Source of the DNA: Flavipsychrobacter sp.
Lineage (GTDB): Bacteria; Bacteroidota; Bacteroidia; Chitinophagales; Chitinophagaceae
Direction: 5' to 3'
Length of the DNA stretch: 17,530 nt
NCBI GenBank assembly: GCA_021156265.1
Contig: JAJNBR010000028.1
Location: forward strand, 1-17,530
The position numbers and the translations under genes are program-made. Below, one piece after another: positions 12,782 to 17,530 of the stretch; position 1 is the first letter of the stretch, and each line of letters opens with the position of its first letter. The notes beneath the pieces were generated by a model that was given only the letters and a program-made list of their open reading frames with translations, made no database searches and was not told where the DNA came from.

Positions 12782-13519
12782 TTAAGGTACGATTTCTGCA
12801 ACAGGCATTTGTAAAATATCTGCAATAAATACCTTGCCAAACTCCTGCCGTAAAGCGTCCTTAACCTCCTGCTCATCAACTTTCCGGCCCAGCTCCGCTT
12901 CCATGGACGTCACCTTTTTATCGCTGATACCACAGGGAACAATGTAGCCGAAATAGTTCAGGTCAGTATTAACATTCAGTGCAAAGCCATGCATGGTCAT
13001 CCAACGGCTGCTGCGTACGCCCATAGCGCAGATCTTCCTTTCGCGGCCCGGCGCCTCAGCGTCCAGCCAAACCCCTGTAGAACCTGGCAGGCGACCTGCT
13101 TCTATTCCATAGTGCGCCAGCGTGCGAATGATCACTTCTTCCAGGTCGCGCATATACCGGCCCAGGTCGGTATAAAAATGCTCCAAATCCAGCACGGGAT
13201 AACCTACTATCTGGCCGGGACCGTGGTAGGTGATATCACCGCCCCTGTTAGTTTTATAAAACGACACGTTCAGCTCCTTAAGCCTACCGTCATTTATGAG
13301 TAAATTCTCCATGTGTCCGCTTTTCCCCAAAGTGTAGACATGTGGATGCTCGCAAAAGAAGAGATGGTCGATCGTATCAGGTTGTTCCCGGCGCTCTGTT
13401 TCGGGCGCCTGGTACCAGGCCGATTTCGCCTGCACACCTTTCTGAAGCAAAGCCTCCTGCATATCCCAGGCTTCACCGTATTCAATCACTCCAAGATCGC
13501 GAAAATAGATACGTTGCAT
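12782..13519 (-). CDS. lipB: Lipoyl(octanoyl) transferase
   Basis: A 245-residue cytosolic enzyme that moves octanoate from octanoyl-ACP to the lipoyl domains of E2 and GcvH proteins, the first step of lipoate biosynthesis before LipA inserts sulfur. The family signature NRGGDITYHGPGQIVGYPVL is at 91-110. KICAMGVRSSRWMTMHG (162-178) carries the catalytic Lys162. NVNTDLNYFGYIVPCGISDKKVTSM (182-206) carries the acyl-accepting Cys196. Length and motif spacing are normal. No lipA is in the window. The start at 13519 is supported by a -7 element TAATTTTG (13543-13536), 16 bases upstream. The gene heads an operon with the two-helix membrane protein and is divergent from the protease gene. Confidence 0.97.
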   Translation of the reverse strand: MQRIYFRDLGVIEYGEAWDMQEALLQKGVQAKSAWYQAPETERREQPDTIDHLFFCEHPHVYTLGKSGHMENLLINDGRLKELNVSFYKTNRGGDITYHGPGQIVGYPVLDLEHFYTDLGRYMRDLEEVIIRTLAHYGIEAGRLPGSTGVWLDAEAPGRERKICAMGVRSSRWMTMHGFALNVNTDLNYFGYIVPCGISDKKVTSMEAELGRKVDEQEVKDALRQEFGKVFIADILQMPVAEIVP

Positions 13520-13535
13520 AACAATAGATGAGCTG

Positions 13536-13543
13536 CAAAATTA
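13536..13543 (-). promoter_or_regulatory. Putative -7 promoter element of lipB
   Basis: The minus strand reads TAATTTTG, an exact TAnnTTTG match, 16 bases before the lipB ATG. The -33 element is weak. Confidence 0.55.
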
Positions 13544-13592
13544 AGGCAAAAATCCCCCCTGGCATTAACCTTTTCCTATGGTTGGATTAGCG

Positions 13593-13621
13593 TTTTATTA
13601 ACGTCAATTAATATACATTTG
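13593..13621 (+). promoter_or_regulatory. Putative promoter of the tail-specific protease gene
   Basis: TACATTTG (13614-13621) fits the -7 consensus exactly, with TTTT (13593-13596) as a weak -33 block 17 bases earlier. The leader would be about 25 bases to the ATG at 13652. It lies back-to-back with the lipB promoter, 70 bases apart. Confidence 0.6.
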
Positions 13622-13651
13622 CTAGAGTACAAAATTTAACCGACCAGAACT

Positions 13652-15823
13652 ATGTTAAGATTCATGAAGAACAAAGTCCTCATACCACTATTGATAGCCG
13701 GAGCCTTAGCAACCTTTTTCTCTTTTACCTACAGTAATGCTGATACGAACGAGAATATTGACGCTAGAAGAGCATTAGTGCTGAAGACCGTGGTTAAGGC
13801 CATAAAAGAAGGCCACTACGCACCAAGAAACATCGACGACTCACTTTCCAGCCAGGCTTATGAAAAAGTTATAGGCTGGGACTACGACAAGAAGTTTTTC
13901 ACCCAGCAGGATGTAAATATCCTGCAGGCGTATAAATACAAGATCGATGACGAGATCAACGATGGCTCGGTTGAATTTTTCAACAAATTCAATGAGCTTT
14001 TTGTAAAAAGCATTGACAGAACAGAAAGTTATTACAAAGAAATCCTTTCGCAGCCTTTCAATTTCTCTTCCGATGAGTCATACGTGCGCAGTGGCGATGA
14101 TATGACTTTTGCGAAAGACGAAGCAGAGTTGAAAGAGTACTGGCGCAAGTATCTTAAGTATAATGCGCTGGCTAAGTATGTAGACCTGAAAAAAGACCAG
14201 GAAAAGAAAAAAGACAGCGTGAATTTCACGGCTAAGACCGACGCACAGCTGGAGGAAGAAGCACGCACCGCGGTTCGCAAAAACCAGGAGTATATGTTCA
14301 GACGCCTTCGCAAAATGAAGGACGATGACCGTTTTACCATGTATGTGAACAGCGTGACGGGAACCGAAGATCCGCATACCGACTATATGCCTCCCAAAGA
14401 CAAACAAGCCTTTGATGAAGGCATGTCCGGTAGCTTCTCCGGCATCGGTGCGCAGCTAGGTCCCGAAGACGGCAAGATCAAGATCGTATCAATCATTCCG
14501 GGCAGCCCGAGCTGGAAACAAGGACAGCTGAAAGCCGGTGACGAAATATTGAAAGTAGGCCAGGGCGCTGAACAACCTGAGGATGTTCAGGGTTGGGATA
14601 TAGACGACGTAGTAAAGAAGATCCGCGGCAAAAAAGGCACAGAAGTGCGCCTGACCGTTAAGAAAGTGAACGGCGCGCAGCAGGTAATACCTATCATTCG
14701 TGGCGACGTGCTGATGGAGGAGGTATTTGCCAAATCAGCTATCATCAACAGCAAGACCGGCCCGGTAGGTTATATCTATCTGCCAGAGTTCTATGCAGAC
14801 TTTAATAAGATCGGCGGACGCCGCAGCGCTGAAGACGTAGCCATAGAAGTGCAGAAACTGAAGAATGCCGGCGTTACCGGTATCATCCTCGATCTGCGTT
14901 ACAATGGCGGTGGCTCGTTGAGTGACGTAGTCGACATGGCCGGCCTGTTCATTGATGAGGGTCCGGTAGTTCAGGTAAAGAGCAGCAGCTCGGCACCTAT
15001 GATGCTGCGCGACGCGCAAAAAGGAACGCTGTATGACGGCCCGCTGGCCATCATGGTAAACCAGCAAAGCGCCTCTGCATCGGAAATCATGGCCGCCGTA
15101 TTGCAGGATTACAAACGCGCGGTGATCGTTGGTACTACTACCTTCGGTAAAGGCACGGTACAGAAAGTGATATCGCTGGATGAATTCCTGAGCTGGTCTG
15201 AGAGCGTTGCCAACAAGGGTGTATATTCAACTACCAACCCGATCGGTGCTTTGAAACTGACCGTACAGAAATTCTACCGTGTTAACGGTGGCGCTACGCA
15301 GCAAAAAGGTGTAACTCCCGATATCGTTTTCCCTGATCCTTATAAGTACATTGATATGGGCGAACGCAAGGACAAAGCATCGCTCAAATACGACGAAATA
15401 GCAGCGGCAGCTTACCAGCCGGTTAAATACCCGGTAAACGTTACCGCGCTGGCCAACGAAAGTAAAAAGCGTGTTGCCGCAAACCCTACGTTCTCGCTGA
15501 TAGAAGATAATGCACTACGCCTGAAAAAGCAGGAAGACGACAAAACATATTCACTGAATGAGGCTGCGTATCGTAAAGAACTGGAGGAGGCAAACGCTAC
15601 TTCTAAAAAAATGGAAGAGCTGGAGAAAAAATCTACGCCGTTAACGATCACGAATCCTAAAGAGGATATGGCAAAGATCAATATGGATTCAACCAATGTG
15701 AAAAAGAACCAGGATTGGATCAAGAACCTGCAAAAGGACATATATCTTGCAGAAACGGTGAATATCATGAATGATCTGACTAAACAGTATATGAATGTAA
15801 ATATTGGTACTGGTATGAAATAA
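13652..15823 (+). CDS. Tail-specific (C-terminal processing) protease, Prc type, S41
   Basis: A 723-residue periplasmic protease of the Prc/Tsp type. The signal peptide or anchor is at about 8-30 (PLLIAGALATFFSFTYSNA); Met5 is an alternative start. Residues about 36-250 form the helical N-terminal domain of Tsp proteases. A PDZ domain (about 258-350: GIGAQLGPEDGKIKIVSIIPGSP, LKAGDEILKVGQG) recognises substrate C-termini. The S41 catalytic domain (about 360-560) contains GVTGIILDLRYNGGGSL, SASASE with nucleophile Ser475, and TTFGKGTVQ with Lys500 as general base; the 25-residue gap equals the Ser430-Lys455 gap of E. coli Prc. The C-terminal Lys/Glu-rich part (about 560-723) corresponds to the Prc C-terminal domain. 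It degrades or trims exported proteins by their C-termini. Monocistronic, with its own promoter and a very strong terminator. Confidence 0.96.
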   Translation: MLRFMKNKVLIPLLIAGALATFFSFTYSNADTNENIDARRALVLKTVVKAIKEGHYAPRNIDDSLSSQAYEKVIGWDYDKKFFTQQDVNILQAYKYKIDDEINDGSVEFFNKFNELFVKSIDRTESYYKEILSQPFNFSSDESYVRSGDDMTFAKDEAELKEYWRKYLKYNALAKYVDLKKDQEKKKDSVNFTAKTDAQLEEEARTAVRKNQEYMFRRLRKMKDDDRFTMYVNSVTGTEDPHTDYMPPKDKQAFDEGMSGSFSGIGAQLGPEDGKIKIVSIIPGSPSWKQGQLKAGDEILKVGQGAEQPEDVQGWDIDDVVKKIRGKKGTEVRLTVKKVNGAQQVIPIIRGDVLMEEVFAKSAIINSKTGPVGYIYLPEFYADFNKIGGRRSAEDVAIEVQKLKNAGVTGIILDLRYNGGGSLSDVVDMAGLFIDEGPVVQVKSSSSAPMMLRDAQKGTLYDGPLAIMVNQQSASASEIMAAVLQDYKRAVIVGTTTFGKGTVQKVISLDEFLSWSESVANKGVYSTTNPIGALKLTVQKFYRVNGGATQQKGVTPDIVFPDPYKYIDMGERKDKASLKYDEIAAAAYQPVKYPVNVTALANESKKRVAANPTFSLIEDNALRLKKQEDDKTYSLNEAAYRKELEEANATSKKMEELEKKSTPLTITNPKEDMAKINMDSTNVKKNQDWIKNLQKDIYLAETVNIMNDLTKQYMNVNIGTGMK

Positions 15824-15845
15824 GGCCGAAGCCATTAACATAAAG

Positions 15846-15873
15846 AGTCCCGCTTCGGCGGGACTTTTTTTTT
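15846..15873 (+). terminator. Terminator of the tail-specific protease gene
   Basis: AGTCCCGC (15846-15853), a TTCG tetraloop, GCGGGACT (15858-15865), then nine consecutive T (15865-15873). A textbook intrinsic terminator, starting 22 bases after the stop. Its last T is also the first base of the next promoter element. Confidence 0.95.
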
Positions 15874-15880
15874 ACCTTTG
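15873..15880 (+). promoter_or_regulatory. Putative -7 promoter element of the DUF5683 gene
   Basis: TACCTTTG matches TAnnTTTG exactly and starts at the last T of the preceding T-tract, 20 bases before the TTG start at 15901. Any -33 element would have to lie within the terminator hairpin, and none is recognisable there. Confidence 0.55.
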
Positions 15881-15900
15881 GCGGCATCAATCTCAACCAT

Positions 15901-16536
15901 TTGTCACACACCGGCCGTATTTGTTGCATGGTATTCGTACTTGTCCTGTTAGCTGGCATGGACAGTTATGCGCAAATAGTGCCCGACAGCTCGCTGAACC
16001 ACCCCATTCCGCCTAAGGCCCGCGCAGAGGCTGATAGCATAAATATGATCGCCGATACCGTGCAGGTCAGGATCAGACCAAGGCAGCCATGGGAACCGAA
16101 ACCAAAACGCGCAGGACTCTACTCGGCCATATTTCCCGGTGGCGGGCAGATATATAACCGGCAATATTGGAAATTACCGATAGTGTATGGTGCACTTGGG
16201 GCTGGCGCTTACTTCATAAATTACAACCTGGACAAATATCGCACCTATCGCAGGGCGTATATATATGATATTGACGGTGACCCGACTACAGTCACTACCG
16301 ACCCTGAAGTCAGACGATACACGACAGATAACCTGAAGGAACTGCAGAATGATTATCGCAAAGATGCAGATCTTGCGATATTGCTGACGGCTGTAGGCTA
16401 TGCATTACATATAATGGATGCAGTTGCTTCCGCTCACCTGAAAAACTTCGACATATCGCGCGATATCTCTTTGCAAATTAAACCGATGCTGCACAGCAAC
16501 GGCATCGGGTTCGGACTCGCGATGAACTTCAAATAG
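15901..16536 (+). CDS. DUF5683 family membrane protein
   Basis: A 211-residue protein. I choose the TTG at 15901, which gives a signal peptide with a basic n-region (SHTGRICCMVFVLVLLAG) cut after SYAQ (residue 25). The only ATG nearby (15928) would remove the Arg, and no ATG exists upstream in frame. Residues about 26-70 are a Pro- and charge-rich linker. The DUF5683 core is at about 70-211: AGLYSAIFPGGGQIYNRQYW, two hydrophobic helices (about 92-107, and about 158-176 around LLTAVGYALHIMDAVAS), and a strand-like C-terminus (SLQIKPML, GFGLAMNF). The family is widespread in Bacteroidota, with no established role, and is usually envelope-associated. Often (from memory) it lies near parAB/dapB genes, which is not the case here. 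Confidence 0.85.
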   Translation: MSHTGRICCMVFVLVLLAGMDSYAQIVPDSSLNHPIPPKARAEADSINMIADTVQVRIRPRQPWEPKPKRAGLYSAIFPGGGQIYNRQYWKLPIVYGALGAGAYFINYNLDKYRTYRRAYIYDIDGDPTTVTTDPEVRRYTTDNLKELQNDYRKDADLAILLTAVGYALHIMDAVASAHLKNFDISRDISLQIKPMLHSNGIGFGLAMNFK

Positions 16537-16568
16537 CGATGCACTGTCGCGCCAATCAAAGGCACAAG

Positions 16569-16599
16569 TTTTATTTCCATTAGGAGTGAGCTAACTTTG
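16569..16599 (+). promoter_or_regulatory. Putative promoter of pcm
   Basis: TAACTTTG (16592-16599) matches the -7 consensus, with TTTT (16569-16572) 19 bases upstream as a weak -33. The box ends 4 bases before the pcm ATG at 16604, so the transcript would be leaderless or almost so. Confidence 0.6.
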
Positions 16600-16603
16600 C
16601 TAT

Positions 16604-17269
16604 ATGCTGCACAGCAAACCGAGAGAAGATAACTACCTTCACAAAGGGCTACGGAAACAACTGGTACAAGGTCTACGCGAAAAGGGAATAAAAGATGAGC
16701 GGGTTCTTGCGGCAATTGAATCCATACCCCGGCATTTCTTTCTCGACCCTGCTTTTGAACGTATTGCTTATGAGGACCGCGCATTCCCTATTGCGGCCAG
16801 CCAGACCATTTCTCAACCTTACACGGTTGCCTACCAAACACAGCTACTGGAGATAAAAAAGTTTGATAAGATCCTGGAGATTGGCACAGGCAGTGCTTAC
16901 CAGGCCTGCGTACTAGCAGAGCTCGGCTCTATGGTGTACACCATAGAACGGCAAAAAGCACTGTACGATTTTGTCGGCCAGTTCTTCTTCCTGAAAAACT
17001 ATCCGAATATCAAGCGCTTCTACGGCGATGGCTTTGAAGGGCTTCCCTCTTTTGCTCCTTTCGATAAAGTGATCATTACAGCTGCTGCGCCTTTTATTCC
17101 GCCAAAGCTTGTTGAACAGATGAAACCAGGCGGTATTATGGTGGTGCCTGTAGGTGATGACGCCGGTCAAAAGATGATGCGGGTGATGAAAAAGCCCGAT
17201 GGCAGCGTACATGAAGAAGTGCTGGGCGATTTCATCTTCGTGCCCATGCTGGAAGGGAAGAATAAGTAG
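16604..17269 (+). CDS. pcm: Protein-L-isoaspartate O-methyltransferase
   Basis: A 221-residue cytosolic SAM-dependent repair enzyme that methylates isoaspartyl residues in aged proteins so they can revert to aspartate. The N-terminal helix region DNYLHKGLRKQLVQGLREKGI fits the family start, and M1 is the only Met before it. The substrate loop SQTISQPYTVA is at 66-76. SAM motif I, LEIGTGSAYQACVLAELGS, begins at residue 91, with Ala98 where the family usually has Gly (GTGSGYQ). The acidic ribose contact follows in VYTIER. DKVIITAAAPFIPPKLVEQMKPGGIMVVPVG covers motifs II and III. Length is normal. The stop TAG (17267-17269) abuts the stop of convergent queG with no base between. Confidence 0.95.
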   Translation: MLHSKPREDNYLHKGLRKQLVQGLREKGIKDERVLAAIESIPRHFFLDPAFERIAYEDRAFPIAASQTISQPYTVAYQTQLLEIKKFDKILEIGTGSAYQACVLAELGSMVYTIERQKALYDFVGQFFFLKNYPNIKRFYGDGFEGLPSFAPFDKVIITAAAPFIPPKLVEQMKPGGIMVVPVGDDAGQKMMRVMKKPDGSVHEEVLGDFIFVPMLEGKNK

Positions 17270-17530
17270 CTACTGTTGTTTGATCGCCTTCAGGTTGCGC
17301 TGAATACCTTTCCATTTCGGCCGGCTCATGGGCGATGTTTTGAAAACTTTCCTGAACACATCTTCGGTCATTGCATTCCACTCGCCGGCAGTGAGATCAA
17401 GTACTTCTGGTATAGGGGTAAACATCGATTCGTGGTGAGGTTGTGCAAAGCGATTCCACGGACACACATCCTGGCAAATATCGCAGCCGAACATCCAGCC
17501 ATTCATTTTGTCCCGGAATGCCGATGGTAT
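17270..17530 (-). CDS. queG: Epoxyqueuosine reductase, C-terminal part (cut by window)
   Basis: Only the 3' part is in the window. The frame is open to the window edge; before the internal Met at 17506 it reads IPSAFRDK. The key motif GCDICQDVCPWNRF (CxxCxxxCP) is the cysteine cluster for one of the two [4Fe-4S] clusters of QueG, followed by LTAGEWNAMTEDVFRKVFKTSPMSRPKWKGIQRN, the usual QueG end with the R..G..RN motif. The enzyme uses a cobalamin cofactor and iron-sulfur clusters to reduce epoxyqueuosine to queuosine at the wobble base of GUN tRNAs. The protein ends soon after this motif, so it looks like the short form without a C-terminal HEAT-like domain. The N-terminal cobalamin domain is outside the window. 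Confidence 0.93.
   Translation of the reverse strand: MPSAFRDKMNGWMFGCDICQDVCPWNRFAQPHHESMFTPIPEVLDLTAGEWNAMTEDVFRKVFKTSPMSRPKWKGIQRNLKAIKQQ

Noticed and set aside
12989..13303. A 104-codon plus-strand frame within lipB
   Set aside because: Antisense to the conserved LipB motifs, with no signal or domain of its own.
14032..14407. Two overlapping antisense frames inside the protease gene
   Set aside because: They mirror the Lys/Glu-rich N-terminal domain, giving Ser/Phe/Leu-rich junk; the sense gene is complete.
1..17530. CRISPR arrays, insertion sequences, integrase or attachment site at the tRNA
   Set aside because: I saw no direct-repeat arrays, no transposase or integrase frames, and no duplicated tRNA 3' end elsewhere in the window.

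Overview
The window looks like an ordinary chromosomal stretch from a member of the Bacteroidota, most likely the Chitinophagaceae or a close relative. Three things point there. Promoters fit the TAnnTTTG -7 element, sometimes with a TTTG-like -33 element, instead of TATAAT, and clear Shine-Dalgarno sequences are scarce. Several families are typical of the phylum: a DUF1579 lipoprotein, a LuxE/PaaK-like protein, DUF5683, and a secreted protein with a tail like the type IX secretion (T9SS) sorting domain. The housekeeping proteins (LpdA, LipB, Prc-type protease, Pcm, QueG) also have Bacteroidota-like sequences. I see no phage, plasmid, transposase, CRISPR or defence genes.

Layout. 1-1400: the 3' part of a DUF1579 lipoprotein gene, a strong terminator, a secreted four-cysteine protein possibly related to DUF4468, and a bidirectional terminator. 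1399-1543: tRNA-Leu(CAG) on the minus strand with a textbook promoter. 1570-3670: a minus-strand LuxE-like acyl-adenylate family gene, divergent from a small lipoprotein gene that converges on a 2H-phosphoesterase (2'-5' RNA ligase-like) gene. 3724-7401: two tandem paralogous multi-pass membrane proteins with GT-C glycosyltransferase character, each with an extra C-terminal soluble domain. They probably form one transcription unit that may run on into the 2H-phosphoesterase gene. 7499-11181 (minus): lpdA, a small basic one-helix membrane protein, and an APC-family amino acid permease, each followed by its own hairpin terminator. 11338-13519: a secreted Fn3/T9SS-like protein converging on a lipB plus two-helix membrane protein operon. 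13652-17530: a Prc-type tail-specific protease, a DUF5683 membrane protein, pcm, and the 3' end of queG on the minus strand.

The genes do not form one pathway. LpdA and LipB are linked through lipoate metabolism: LipB starts lipoyl attachment to the E2/H proteins whose lipoyl groups LpdA re-oxidises. Their genes are in separate transcription units. Several products act at the cell envelope (two lipoproteins, two GT-C-like proteins, the protease, DUF5683, the secreted proteins).

The more interesting signals concern compactness. Three convergent gene pairs end on overlapping or abutting stop codons; one shares the palindrome CTAG as a stop on both strands. Three plus-strand genes have a -7 element only 4-6 nt before the start codon, implying leaderless or almost leaderless mRNAs. 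One promoter begins inside the T-tract of the preceding terminator. The GT-C pair with C-terminal domains is the best candidate for undescribed biology. I do not see a convincing new multi-gene system.
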